From the NCBI GenBank assembly GCA_025403435.1, contig CM046348.1, forward strand, positions 38,121,534 through 38,185,533: a DNA stretch of 64,000 bases, given 5' to 3'. The first letter of the stretch is position 1, and each line of letters opens with the position of its first letter. Positions 23,495 to 37,065 of the stretch are shown here, one piece after another. Both the position numbers and the translations under genes were made by a program. The stretch comes from Artocarpus heterophyllus (Eukaryota > Streptophyta > Magnoliopsida > Rosales > Moraceae). The notes below the pieces were generated by a model. It saw only the letters and a list, made by a program, of their open reading frames with translations. It was not told the origin of the DNA and searched no databases.

Positions 23495-26400
23495 ATGTCT
23501 AAAAACGCTTTATCATCGATACTTGACAAAAACCTATTAATCGGTGAGAACTATAACGATTGGAAACGGAACCTAGATATCGTCCTAGCCTTTGAGAAAC
23601 TGAAATATGTACTAACAACCCCTTGTCCTCCTGAGTCTACAGGAGACTCAAGTAATGAGCAATTCCAAGCGTATGATCGCTGAAAAGATGCTAGTGAACA
23701 GGCCCGCTGCTATGTTATGGCAAGCATGAACAACGTGCTGCAGGCTCAACATCATGATTATGAGACTGCAAAGTATATCTTGGATAATCTTGAAGATATG
23801 TTTGGAGGCCAAGCCATAACAATGCGGCAAGGGGTGCTTCAAAAACTTCTAAACTGTAGACAGAGGCCGAGGACATCTATAAAGGAGCACATGATGTTGG
23901 TCATGGCTTACCTCGCTGAGGGTCAAACCAATAGAGCCGACATCGATGTTAAAACTCAGATGACTATGGTCTTTGAGACTATGTCTAAGGAATTTATTCC
24001 GTTTAGAGCTACTTTTAATTTAAGCAATAGACAGGATATGACACAGAACTGGTGGAACAGTTACACGAGTTCGAACTGCTGATCAGTGAGTCTCCTACGG
24101 GTGGTGAGGCCAACATGATAGCTACTTCTAGTTCCAATCCTAACTCTGGGAATGGAAAGAAGCAACGGGCCAAGAACAGGAAGTCTTCTATTCCTGCTAC
24201 TAACAAGAGCAAGAAGAAGAAGAAGAAGAACCCGAAGAAGCTTAAGTGCTTCTTCTATGGAAAGGTCGGGCATATCAAGAAGCATTGCAAGGACTTCCTT
24301 TCTAAAGGAGGTAGGTGTGATCTTCTATTTTTAGAAACTTGTTTGGTTGAGGAATTCAATGACATTTGGGTCATAGATTTTGATGCAACTAATCATATTT
24401 GTGTTTCTCTACAGGGGTTCAAAGAAACGAGAAGGTTGCTGCATGAGGACTTCACGCTTCGGTGGGCAATGGATCCTTGGTCTTAGCGAAAGCAGTGAGA
24501 GACGTACATCTTTATTTTGATAATTATAGGAATTTATTTTTGCAAGATTGTTTTTATGTTCCTAAATTTAAAAGGAATTTAATTTCTGTAGCTTTTTTAT
24601 TTAAAGACTCCTACTTGGTTTCTTTTAATGATAAAGTGGTGATTTGTAAAAACAAATCTTTTATCTGTTTTGGATGGACGCAAAATAATCTATATTTTAT
24701 CAAACCTAAGATGGACTTATTGCTTAATGTTGAGATAAATGATAATAACTCTAAAAGACTTAAAACTTCTCACTCTAATCAGACTTATCTTTGGCATTTG
24801 CGCCTTGGTCATATTAACTTGAATAGGATTCAAAGGTTGGTAAGGGATAGACCTTTAAGTCACTTAAGGGTGGAATCTATACCTCAATGTGAGTCTTGTT
24901 TGGAGGGTAAAATGACCAAAAGACCATTCGGGTCTAGGGGCAATAAGGCCGAAGGGGTTCTAGAACTTGTGCATAGTGATGTTTGCAGACCGTTGAACAT
25001 CCAGGCATGAGGAGGGTATGAGTACTTCGTCACTTTTATTGATGATTACTCAAGATATGGGTATGTGTACCTGTTGCACTACAAAAGCGAAAACTTTTGA
25101 TAGGTTTAGGGAGTTTTAGGCTGAAGTGAAAAAGCAATTAGGTAAACCCATAAAAGCACTTTGATCCAATCGAGGTAGGGAATACCCTTCTGATGAGTTC
25201 TTGGAACACTTGATAGAGAATGGGATTTTATCCCATTAGACTACGTCGGGCACTCCACAGTAGAATGGCATAGCAGAGAGAAGAAATAGGACTTTGTTGG
25301 ACATGATTAGGTCCATGATAAGTTATTCATCACTGCCTTTGTCCTTTTGGGGATATGGACTACAAACCGCATGTTATCTTCTGAAAAAAGTGCCTTTAAA
25401 ATCGGTCCCTAAAACTCCTCATGAGTTGTGGATGAGTAGGAAGACATCCTTAAACCATATTCACATATGGGGATGTCTGGCTCATGTCTTGTTTAAGGAT
25501 CCGAATAAGTTGGAAGCACGTTTGAAAGTTTGTGTGTTTGTAGGATATCCAAAAGCGACTAAAGGGGGTTATTTTCATAACCTAAAGGAAAATAAAGTCA
25601 TGGTTTCAACTAATGCAACTTTTCTTGAGGAGAGTTACATGGACGACTTTAAACCTCGAAGCAAAGTGGTGCTTGAGGAGTTCAGTAGTGATCTGATCAC
25701 TCTGGAGGTTCCGAATGAAACCTCTTCGATAGGTGTAGAAAAACCAAACAAACCTGAAAAACAACCTCAGGGGCTTTAGTGTAGTGGGAGGATCGGGCGT
25801 CAACCTGAGAGGTATATGTTCAATGGGGAGGTCTTCTTGACTAAACCAGATGAACGTGACAAGGATCCTTATACTTACGTAGAAGCTATGAAGGATGTTG
25901 ATTCAAAACTCTGGACAAAGGCCATAAACACAGAGATGAAGTCTATGAAGACTAATCAGGTCTAGGAGCTTGTGGATCTTCCTGAAGGGGTAAAACCCAT
26001 AGGGTGTAAGTGGATCTGCAAGAGGAAAAGAGGAGTGGATGCAAGGTCGAAACCTTTAAGGCTAGACTGGTAGCTAAGGGTTACACGCAAAAGGAAGGAA
26101 TCGATTATGAGGAAACCTTTTTGCCTATAACCATTTTTAAGTCCATCCGGATTCTCTTGTCCATAGCTGCTGCTTTTGACTACGAGATTTGACAGATGAA
26201 TGTCAATAAGGCTTTTTTGAATGGCTATCTTGATGAGTCCATTTATATGGAACAACCAGACGGGTTCAAGGTCACGGGTCAAGAGGGTAATGTTTTGTAA
26301 GCTGCTGAAGTCAATTTATAGACTTAAGCAGGCTTCTCGTTCTTGGAACATAAGATTTGATTAGGTGATCAAGACTTATGGCTTCTCACAAAATGCGGAT

Positions 26401-27371
26401 GAACCATGTGTTTATAAACACATTAAGGATGGGAAAGTGGTTTTTCTACTGCTCTATGTAGATGACATTTTGTTGATTGACAATGATGTTGGGGCATTGT
26501 CATTAGTCAAATTATGGTTGACCAAGCAGTTTGACATGAAGGACTTAGGATAGGCTAATTTTGTTCTCGGTATCCAAATCTTTTAGGATAGGAGGAACAA
26601 AATGATAGCTTTATCCCAGGCCGGCTACATAGATAAAATTCTTAGGAGGTTTGCAAAGCAGGATTCCAAGAAAGGTGGGCAACCATATAGGTCTGGAATT
26701 ACTCTTTCTAAGAAAGACTCTCCAAAGTCTTATGAAGAAAGAGAATACACGAAGAATGTGCCTTATGCTTCGGGAGTAGATAGTCTCATGTATGCCATGC
26801 TCAGCACACGACCGGATATTAGTTATGCGGTCGGGATTGTAAGTTGATTCAGGTGGATCCAAGATCGAACCATTGGGTTGCGGTAAAGCATATTTTCAAG
26901 TACCTGAGAAGGACTCGAGGGTATATGCTTGTATATTTGGGCGAGGACCTGACTCCTCTAGGATATACTGACTCAGATTTTCAATCCTGTCTGGATTCTA
27001 GGAAATCGAATTTAGGTTTCATGTTTACTCTGGGCGGTAGTGCCATTAGTTGGTGAAGTGCTAAGCAAGATTGCACTAGAGATTCAACGATGGAGGCAAG
27101 TATGTGGTAGCTAGTGATGCTTTGAAAGAAGTAGTGTGGCTTCATAAGTTCCTTGGGGAACTTGAGGTTGTTCCTAGTATGTATAAGGTGGTATCACTGT
27201 ACTGTGATAACAGTGCGGCGGTAGCTAATACTAAGGAACCAAGATTTCACAAGAAGAGTAAGCATATTGATCGGAAGTATCATGTGATAAATGATTTTGT
27301 TGAGGGTGGGTAGGTCACGGTATGCAAGATCGCATCAGAGGACAATTTAGCTAATCCATTTACGAAGACAC
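23495..27371 (+). pseudogene. Gag-pol remnant of C
   Basis: Starts MSKNALSS at 23495. A TGA at 23681-23683 replaces the conserved Trp codon, as in D. A frameshift lies near 24050. The zinc knuckle reads CFFYGKVGHIKKHC (second Cys lost), and protease reads D-F-D-A (24360-24400), so the active site is destroyed. Integrase is broken in several places (25010-25290). RT fragments include YVDD near 26455 and RNase H fragments run to 27371, where E is inserted; the last codons resume at 37066. Decay is spread throughout, consistent with long residence. Confidence 0.9.
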
Positions 27372-29404
27372 TATTAGACATGTATGCTCTAAGGAGTAAA
27401 AATGTAATACGTTTTTGGAGACATTTTTATCAATAAAGAATTTATTCGTTTATATATACCAAATATTGTCCTCTTTACGTTCATATTTGTTGAATGTATG
27501 ATAAGCAAACAGTAGTCTGAGACTGTCAGTCTAAACCTTAAGAGTTGGGCATATGATGGGATGATTATGCGGTAGACACGACTCTTAAGGTGATGGTCTA
27601 AAATATATGATCCGCAATCGAGGGAATAAAGTTGGGCGCTTTATTCATGTAAAGATTGTTATGTTGTCTATATCCCTTTTGGGAGATGGTTTGTCTTGGC
27701 CATCGGAGTTGGACTCCGTGAATAGAAACATTGGCGCGTTGTCATAGGTGACGATGTGTTGGATCGGGACATAAAGTGAATTGATTTGGATTAATAATTC
27801 TGTCTTGGCAAATCGATTCACTTTAGACAATCATTTGTATTGTATCTTAATCCTGAGATGAATAATGGGCCCGTTGTCTCGACTTGTGTCTTTTGATGTA
27901 CCAATGGGTGACTCCCACATCTCTATAGTGGCATGCATGCCGGTACGTTGGAGGCATGACTCTTGGTAGCGTAGACTTGTTATTCATAGATATGGAATCC
28001 ATAGCTCCTCTTTAGGAGTAATGATATCCTCTTATATGCGTTGTCCTGTAATTGGAAAACTGGAGCGCTCAACCATTTGGATACATAGGTGTAACCGAAT
28101 GGTATACTATCTTTGGATGGTAAGTTTTCTAATGGTGAGACAATGGAACGTAAGATAAAAATAATCGGGAAGGTAAGACAGAACTTGTCCTTAAGCCGAT
28201 TATGGATGATCATATGGGGATGCAATACACTATGATATGTCATGGAGACTTAGCTACACGAGCTTCGTAATTCTATAAAGTTCGAGAGTGCAGCTCCAAG
28301 CTTTTAGTGGAGTAGCGTTGGAGTTGATAATTGTGAAATGTATATCTGGGATATTGGGTTTCATAATTATCATGAGCTTGAACTTTATAGGTCCATTTTG
28401 GTCCCCTTTGCTAGCTCACAAAATCCTGTAACGACACGGCGTGCTTTTCCAATAATTGGTGACTTATGTCGAATTTATCAGATTGGTTTAAAATTTATAA
28501 GAATCAAATAATTCATGTCTGTTTATCGGTTGAATTAATTATGTAAGAAATTAGTTCAAGATGAACTTGTTGAATTATGGCGTTCGGATAATTCTTGTCT
28601 GTTTATCGGTTGTTTTAATTTTGGACAATTAGAACAAGATAAACTTGTAGAATTATTGTGAATTGATTTATTTTCTTAGAGATTATCTTGATAAAGTTTG
28701 TTTTGATCAGATATCTTTTCTATTGGGCTATTTGAATCAAAACTGAGACTTTATCCTTTAGAATCTCGGGTGGAAAATAAAAGATTCGCGGAGATTTTTT
28801 CTTGGCAGTTCGGCCTGCCTATCAGAAAGTTCGGCCTGTCGAACTGGCCAGTTCGGCCTGCCTATCACACAGTTCGGCATGCCGACCGCGACAGTTAAGA
28901 TTACGCGTTTTTCACGCGTATCTTATCAGATATTGATCCGAACTTGATTCTGTTTCGATTTTTGAGACCTAATCTGATATGGACTGACCCCAAGGACCAA
29001 TAGGTATAAAAAGGGAGTGAGTCTAATGATTTACTCAGATCAATTTGAGAGATTAAGAGTGATACTCTTCTAGTGAGCATCTGAAAACTCCCTGAGAGCT
29101 TTTGTTCACAAATCACGAACACTAGCTTTGGGTTCTCTCTATTGGTTGGAAGGAGAGTCACCGGTGGAAGAGCTGTACGTGTGAGCCCACACTCACTCCT
29201 GTTGTGGATAGAGAATAGCAAAGAAGACCAGTTGGTTGAGGCTCTTCTGGAACGTTACTTGTCTACACAGGTTGCGGAGGTTCTTCGGCATACTGAGGTT
29301 AGTAAGATCTGTTTAATTTATACATATAACATGTCAAACTTGTGTTTTGGAAATTACTCTGATGAAAAATTTTTAAAATTCCGCTGCGCACTTTGTTTCC
29401 AACA
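27372..29404 (+). repeat. 5' LTR of E (2033 bp)
   Basis: Begins TATTAGACATG: the terminal TG has become TA. Ends TTTCCAACA, followed by the primer-binding site. The palindrome array (about 28802-28885) is a variant shared with the E 3' LTR and different from A and G. Confidence 0.95.
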
Positions 29405-29405
29405 A

Positions 29406-29419
29406 TTGGTATCAGAGCC
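29406..29419 (+). promoter_or_regulatory. Primer-binding site of E
   Basis: TTGGTATCAGAGCC, one base after the LTR end; exact complement type for plant initiator Met-tRNA. Confidence 0.92.
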
Positions 29420-31068
29420 GAGGTTTTTACATAAATTTGCAAGTTTGTGATCATGTTATATGCATAAATTTTGTGATCTTAATCTCTCCAATGCTTGAAT
29501 TAAATTTTATAGAGAGATGGCACTCTAGGTTTCTATATAATATATATGTTGTCATGGATTATATGGTGAATGTTTATTAATTAATTATGGTTGATTAAAT
29601 TGTTGTTTAATTATTTATTAATTAATTAATACCGGTTATGGTTCCTTAGAGGTTAGAATGTGTATCTAGGTTTTTCATGTAATTAGATGGCGGACTATCA
29701 TCTTCGTCTAGGAATTATTATTTAATTTTTAATTTGTAAGAATTTTGTAATTAAATAATTATTCGGAGAAGACGGAACGAGAAGTCGGAACTTAAAGATT
29801 GATGATGGCGCCTCCAGGTATTTCCTGAGTCTCTAATTTTATGTTTTTGAATTGTTGAAAATAAAATTGATGAATTGCATTAAAATTGTATTTTCTGGAT
29901 TGAGGGTTTTTTGCTCGGTCGGCATGCCGGACCTCATAGTTCGGCAGGCCGAAGGTCACAAATTGGCAGGCCGGACGTACGGTCCGGCAAGCCGACAGTG
30001 GGGCAGAAATTTTGGTGCTCTGCCGGCAGGCCGAACCTTCATGTTCGGCAGGCCGAACCTCCAAGATCGGTAGGCCGATCACCTAGATCGGCCTGCCGAC
30101 CGAGAGCTGCCAGGTGTCCAGAAAAGGTGCGATTTTTCCAGTGCAGTTTTAATTTTATTTTTGGGACGATTCTGAGAAACATTAAATTTGGATATGACCG
30201 GAAATATGAAGTGTTCGATTCATACGGGATTGAGGACTTGAAGATGGATATTACATGAAGAAGGATACAGCTTGAGGATTCAAGGATGAAGAATCGATAA
30301 ATGTCTCGATTATTCTCTTGTAATCTTAGTTTTTCTATTCTCTAGGGTGGAACCATAATATTACGGTTATTATTATTATGCTTGTAGCTTTGCTTGATTG
30401 CTTTGCTTGTCTGCATTATAATATGATTTACCATGTATATTGATAACATGTCATATAGAATAGGGAGTGCCACTCATATTAAATTTGTTCATGCATAATT
30501 TCAAAATAAAACCTTGACTTCAAAAGATTGAGTGGGAGAAGGTTTTCGAAGAGAGAACCTAAGGCCTCCATCGTTGGTCCATAGGAAGAACATGATGGTC
30601 CCAACCCCTAGGAAGGGATTTCTATCATGTACCAGATTGGATCTCTGAAAGGATAAGGTATTTTAGTATGATTTATGGTTGCACACCCCTAGGTGGTGAT
30701 TATAAATCATGGATAAAATATTAAAACGGTGGTTATACACTCACGTTAATTTTATTATTAACCTCCCCTAGGAGCTCTGTTAATAAAATTAATGGCCAAA
30801 GAAACGATTATTAGTATATGCTGGATCATACGGGTCCTGGATGGCATATATTAATCAGGAGGGGATCCGTGTTCCTGATTGAATTTGGCATGACTCCCCT
30901 AGGAGCTTGTTGAATTTTGAGTTGGGAATTATCGTTGTAAGGTTGTGATATTTTCAAGGTTTTGACACATAAACACATTTGTATGATTTTACATGATTGT
31001 GTTATCTTACTAAATTATTATATATGTTTGCTTATGTTTGGTATATGACTCTTTATTGTAGATTGAAA
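29420..31068 (+). promoter_or_regulatory. Leader of E: palindrome array and CCCCTAGG hairpins
   Basis: About 1.65 kb of untranslated leader, the best-preserved uninterrupted copy. GC palindrome array at about 29915-30105 with CGGCATGCCG and CGGCAGGCCGA type units. All four CCCCTAGG motifs are intact at 30605-30612, 30686-30693, 30765-30772 and 30896-30903, each inside an inverted repeat as in A. No convincing upstream coding frame. Confidence 0.75.
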
Positions 31069-32784
31069 ATGTCTAAAAACGCTTTATCATCGATACTTGA
31101 CAAAAACCAATTAACCGGTGAGAACTATAATGATTGGAAACGGAACTTGGACATCGTCCTTTCCTTTGAGAAACTGAAATATGTTCTGACAACTCCTTGT
31201 CCTCCCGAGCCTACGGGAGACTCAAGTAATGAGCAATTCCAAGCGTACGACCGCTGGAAAGATGCTAATGATCAGGCCCGCTGCTATGTTATGGCTAGCA
31301 TGAATAACGTGCTGCAGGCTCAACATCAGGATTATGAGACTGCGAAGCATATCTTGGATAATCTTGAGGACATGTTTGGAGGCCAGGCCATAACAAAGCG
31401 GCAAGGGGCGCTTCAGAAACTCTTAAACTGTAGACAGAGACCGGGGACATCTGTAAAGGAGCACATGATGTTGGTCATGGGTTACCTCGCTGAGGCTCAA
31501 ACCAATGGAGCCGACATCGATGCTGAAACTCAGATGACTATGGTCTTTGAGACTCTGTCTAAGGAATTTATTCCGTTTAGAGCTACTTTTAATCTAAGCA
31601 ATAGACGAGATATGACCTTGACAGAACTGATGAAACAGTTACAAGAGTTTGAACTGCTGATCAGGGAGTCTCCTGCTGGTGGAGAGGCCAATATGGTAGC
31701 TGCTTCTGGTTCCAATCCTAACTCTAGGAATGGAAAGAAGCAACGGGCCAAAAGTGGGAAGTCTTCTATTCCTATTGCTACCAAGAGCAAGACAAAGAAG
31801 AAGAAGAACCCAAAGAAGCTTAAGTGCTTCTTTTGTGGTAAGGTCGGGCATATAAAGAAGCATTGCAAGGACTTCCTTTCCAAGGGAGGTAGGTGTGATC
31901 TTCTATATTTAGAAACTAGTTTGGTTGAGGAATCTAGTGACATTTGGGTCATAGATTCCGGTGCAACTAATCATGCTTGTGTTTCTCTGCAGGGATTCAA
32001 AGAAACGAGAAGTCTACTTCGTGAAGACTTAACGCTTCGGATGGGCGATGGATCCTTGGTCTCAGCGGAAGCAGTGGGAGATGTCCATCTTTATTTTGAT
32101 AATTATAGGAGTTTAATTTTGCGAAATTGTTTTTATGTTCCTAAATTTAAAAGGAATTTAATTTCTGTATCTTCTTTATTTAAAGACTCCTACGTGGTAT
32201 CTTTTAATGAAAAAGTGATGATTCGTAAAAACAAATCTTTTATCTGTTCTGGATGGATGCAAAATAATCTATATTTTATCAAACCTAAGATGGACCTATT
32301 GCTTAATGCTGAGATAAATGATAATGACTCAAAAAGACTTAAAACTTCTCACTCTAATAAGACTTATCTTTGGCATTTGCGCCTTGGCCATATTAACCTA
32401 AATAGGATTCAAAGGTTGGTAAGGGATGGACCTTTAAGTCACTTAAAGGTGGAATCTATACCTCAATGTGAGTCTTGTTTGGAGGGTAAAATGACCAAAA
32501 GACCATACGGGTCTAAGGGCAATAGGGCCGAAGGGGTTCTAGAACTTGTGCATAGTGATGTTTGCGGACCGATGAACATCCGGGCACGAGGAGGGTATGA
32601 GTACTTTGTCACTTTTATTGACGATTACTCAAGATATGGCTATGTGTACCTAATGCACCACAAAAGCGAAACTTATGATAAGTTCAGGGAGTTTCGAGCT
32701 GAAGTGGAAAAACAATTGGGTAGACCCATAAAGACACTTCGATCTAATCAAAGTGGTGAATACCTCTCTGATGAGTTCTTATGA
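31069..32784 (+). pseudogene. Gag-protease-integrase N part of E
   Basis: One continuous frame from MSKNALSS through gag, zinc knuckle (CFFCGKVGHIKKHC), protease (DSGATNHAC) and the integrase zinc domain (HLRLGH, CESC), showing that the family encodes gag and pol in one frame. First catalytic Asp (HSDVCG) is present; the second is lost, since the motif reads LRSNQSGEY instead of LRSDRGGEY. It stops at a TGA after DEFL at 32782-32784, where the diverged patch begins. Confidence 0.92.
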
Positions 32785-33066
32785 CACTTATTAGAGAATG
32801 GAATTTTATCCCATTTGACTACGCCGGGTACTCCGCAGTAGAATGGCTTAGCTGAGAGAAGGAATAGAACTTTGTTGGACATAGGTAAGTCCATAATGAG
32901 TTATTTGACATTACCTTTATCCTTTTAGGGATATGTATTACAAACCACATGTTATCTTTTGAAAAAAGTGCCTTTAAAATCGGTCCCTAAAACTCTTCAT
33001 GAGTTGTGGATGAGTAGGAAAACATCCTTAAACCATACTCAAATATAGGGATGTCCGGCTCATGTC
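32785..33066 (+). pseudogene. Diverged integrase patch of E
   Basis: From about 32740 to 33215 E departs sharply from A, with several stops, while sequence on both sides is almost identical to A. Shared variants with C include the AAAAAAGTGCCTTT and ATGAGTAGGAA segments. It looks like a C-type segment in an A-type element. Confidence 0.8.
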
Positions 33067-35018
33067 TTGTATAAGGAAACTAAGATGGAAGTACGTTTGA
33101 AAATTTGTGTATATGTAGGATATCCTAAAAGGACTAAAGGGGGTTATTTCTATAATCCAAAAGAAAATAAAGTTGTGGTTTCAACAAATACAACATTCCT
33201 TAAAGAAAGTTACAAGAACGACTTTAAACCTCAAAGCAAAGTGGTGCTTGAGGAGTTGAGGGGTGATCCGTTTACTCCGGAGGTTCCGAACGAAACCATT
33301 CCGATCGGTGTAGAAAAACCAAACAAACCTGAACAACAACCTCAGGGGCTTCGGCGTAGTGGGAGGATCGGACGTCAACCTGAGAGGTATATGTTCAATG
33401 GGGAGGTCTTTTTGGCTGAACCGGATGAACATGACAGGGATCCTTATACTTACGCAGAAGCTATGGAGGATGTTGATTCAAGACTCTGGACAGAGGCCAT
33501 GAACATTGAGATGAAGTCTATGGAGACTAATCGGGTCTGGGAGCTTGTGGATCTTCTCGAAGGGGTAAAACCCATAGGGAGTAAGTGGATCTATAAGAGG
33601 AAAAGAGGAGTGGATGGAAAGGTCGAAACCTTTAAGGCTAGACTGGTAGCTAAGGGTTATACGCAAAAGGAAGGAATCGATTATGAGGAAACCTTTTCGC
33701 CTGTAGCCATGCTTAAGTCCATCCAGATTCTCTTGTCCATAGCTGCCGCTCTCGACTACGAGATTTGGCAGATGGATGTCAAGACGGCTTTTCTGAATGG
33801 CTATCTTGATGAGTCCATTTATATGGAACAACCAGACGGGTTCAAGGTCGCGGGTCAAGAGGGTAAGGTTTGTAAGCTGCTAAAGTCAATTTATGGACTT
33901 AAGCAGGCTTCTCGTTCTTGGAACATAAGATTTGATCAAGTGATCAAGACTTATGGGTTCTCACAAAATGTGGATGAACCATGTGTTTACAAACACATTA
34001 AGAATGGGAAGGTGGTTTTTCTACTACTCTATGTAGATGACATTCTGCTAATTGGCAATGACGTTGGGGCGTTGTCATCGGTCAAATTATGGTTGACCAA
34101 GCAGTTTGACATGAAGGACTTGGGTGAGGCTAATTTTGTTCTCGGTATCTAGATCTTTCGGGATAGGAAGAACAAAATGATAGTTTTGTCACAGGCCAGC
34201 TACATAGATAAAATTCTCAGGAGGTTTGCAATGCAGGATTCCAAGAAAGGTGGGCAACCATCTAGGTCTGGAATTACTCTTTCTAAGAAAGACTCTCCAA
34301 AGTCTTATGAAGAAAGAGAATACATGAAGAAGGTACCTTATGCTTCGGCAGTGGGTAGTCTCATGTATGCCATGCTTTGCACTCGACCGGATATTAGCTA
34401 TGCGGTCGGGATTGTGAGTCGATTTCAGGCGGATCCAGGACCAAACCATTGGGTTGCGGTAAAGCATATTTTCAAGTACCTAAAAAGGACTCGAGGGTAT
34501 ATGCTTGTGTATTCGGGTGAGGATTTAACTCCTCTAGGATACACTGATTCGGATTTTCAATCCTGCCAGGATTCTAGGAATCGACATCGGGGTTTGTGTT
34601 TACTCTGGGTGGCGGTGCCATCAGTTGGAGAAGTGTGAAGCAAGATTGCACTTCGGATTCAACGATGGAGGCCGAGTATGTGGCGGCTAGTGATGCTTCG
34701 AAAGAAGCAGTGTGGCTCCGCAAGTTCCTTGGGGATCTTGAGATAGTTCCTGGTATGGATAAAGCGGTATCACTGTACTGTGATAACAGTGCGGCGGTAG
34801 CTAATGCTAAGGAACCAAGATTTCACAAGAAGAGTAAGCATATTGATCGGAAGTATCATGTGATAAAGGACTTCGTTGAGAGCGGGCATGTCACGGTATG
34901 CAAGATCGCGTCAGAGGACAATTTAGCTGATCCATTCACAAAGACACTTACTGGGAGAGTCTTCGAGAGGCATGTGGAAGCTATGGGGATGCAAAATTTG
35001 CAGTATTTACTCACTTAG
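33067..35018 (+). pseudogene. RT and RNase H of E
   Basis: Open from 33067 to 34152 (integrase C-terminus and RT, with YVDD in [14 protein letters not shown]), then a TAG at 34150-34152 where A has a Gln codon (CAG). It continues 34177-34638, and after a 1-base deletion near 34580 continues in another frame 34596-35018 with MEAEY and YCDNSAA of RNase H. Apart from these breaks the sequence is very close to A. Confidence 0.9.
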
Positions 35019-35032
35019 TGCAAGTGGGAGAT

Positions 35033-37065
35033 TGTTAGACATGTATGCTCTAAGGAGTAAAAATGTAATACGTTTTTGGAGACATTTTTATCAATAAAGA
35101 ATTTATTCGTTTATATATACCAAATATTGTCCTCTTTACGTTCATATTTGTTGAATGTATGATAAGCAAACAGTAGTCTGAGACTGTCAGTCTAAACCTT
35201 AAGAGTTGGGCATATGATGGGATGATTATGCGGTAGACACGACTCTTAAGGTGATGGTCTAAAATATATGATCCGCAATCGAGGGAATAAAGTTGGGCGC
35301 TTTATTCATGTAAAGATTGTTATGTTGTCTATATCCCTTGTGGGAGATGGTTTGTCTTGGCCATCGGAGTTGGACTCCGTGAATAGAAACATTGGCGCGT
35401 TGTCATAGGTGACGATGTGTTGGATCGGGACATAAAGTGAATTGATTTGGATTAATAATTCTGTCTTGGCAAATCGATTCACTTTAGACAATCATTTGTA
35501 TTGTATCTTAATCCTGAGATGAATAATGGGCCCGTTGTCTCGACTTGTGTCTTTTGATGTACCAATGGGTGACTCCCACATCTCTATAGTGGCATGCATG
35601 CCGGTACGTTGGAGGCATGACTCTTGGTAGCGTAGACTTGTTATTCATAGATATGGAATCCATAGCTCCTCTTTAGGAGTAATGATATCCTCTTATATGC
35701 GTTGTCCTATAATTGGAAAACTGGAGCGCTCAACCATTTGGATACATAGGTGTAACCGAATGGTATACTATCTTTGGATGGTAAGTTTTCTAATGGTGAG
35801 ACAATGGAACGTAAGATAAAAATAATCGGGAAGGTAAGACAGAACTTGTCCTTAAGCCGATTATGGATGATCATATGGGGATGCAATACACTATGATATG
35901 TCATGGAGACTTAGCTACACGAGCTTCGTAATTCTATAAAGTTCGAGAGTGCAGCTCCAAGCTTTTAGTGGAGTAGCGTTGGAGTTGATAATTGTGAAAT
36001 GTATATCTGGGATATTGGGTTTCATAATTATCATGAGCTTGAACTTTATAGGTCCATTTTGGTCCCCTTTGCTAGCTCACAAAATCCTGTAACGACACGG
36101 CGTGCTTTTCCAATAATTGGTGACTTATGTCGGATTTATCAGATTGGTTTAAAATTTATAAGAATCAAATAATTCATGTCTGTTTATCGGTTGAATTAAT
36201 TATGTAAGAAATTAGTTCAAGATGAACTTGTTGAATTATGGCGTTCAGATAATTCTTGTCTGTTTATCGGTTGTTTTAATTTTGGACAATTAGAACAAGA
36301 TAAACTTGTAGAATTATTGTGAATTGATTTATTTTCTTAGAGATTATCTTGATAAAGTTTGTTTTGATCAGATATCTTTTCTATTGGGCTATTTGAATCA
36401 AAACTGAGACTTTATCCTTTAGAATCTCGGGTGGAAAATAAAAGATTCGCGGAGATTTTTTCTCGGCAGTTCGGCCTGCCTATCAGAAAGTTCGGCCTAC
36501 CGAACTGGCTAGTTCGGCCTGCCTATCACACAGTTCGGCATGCCGACCGCGACAGTTAAGATTACGCATTTTTCACGCGTATCTTATCAGATATTGATCC
36601 GAACTTGATTCTGTTTCGATTTTTGAGACCTAATCTGATATGGACTGACCCCAAGGACCAATAGGTATAAAAAGGGAGTGAGTCTAATGATTTACTCAGA
36701 TCAATTTGAGAGATTAAGAGTGATACTCTTCTAGTGAGCATCTGAAAACTCCCTGAGAGCTTTTGTTCACAAATCACGAACACTAGCTTTGGGTTCTCTC
36801 TATTGGTTGGAAGGAGAGTCACCGGTGGAAGAGTTGTACATGTGAGTCCACACTCACTCCGGTTGTGGATAGAGAATAGCAAAGAAGACCAGTTGGTTGA
36901 GGCTCTTCTGGAACGTTACTTCTCTACACAGGTCGCGGAGGTTCTTCGGCATACTGAGGTTAGTAAGATCTATTTAATTTATACATATAACATGTCAAAC
37001 TTGTGTTTTGGAAATTACTCTGATGAAAAATTTTTAAAATTCCGCTGTGCACTTTGTTTCCAACA
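35033..37065 (+). repeat. 3' LTR of E (2033 bp)
   Basis: TGTTAGACATG to TTTCCAACA, preceded by polypurine tract GCAAGTGGGAGAT (35020-35032). Same length as the E 5' LTR and nearly identical. Followed by the gacac duplication and the end of C RNase H. Confidence 0.95.

Larger units (their letters stand above)
27372..37065 (+). mobile_element. Copia element E, complete, young, inserted in C
   Basis: A 9694-bp element with two 2033-bp LTRs, primer-binding site, leader, gag-pol and polypurine tract. The duplication gacac occurs at 27367-27371 and 37066-37070, splitting the RNase H end of C. The LTRs differ at only a few positions where I compared them, so insertion is recent relative to C. Pol is interrupted by stops and a diverged patch, so E would need proteins from another copy to move. 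Confidence 0.95.
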
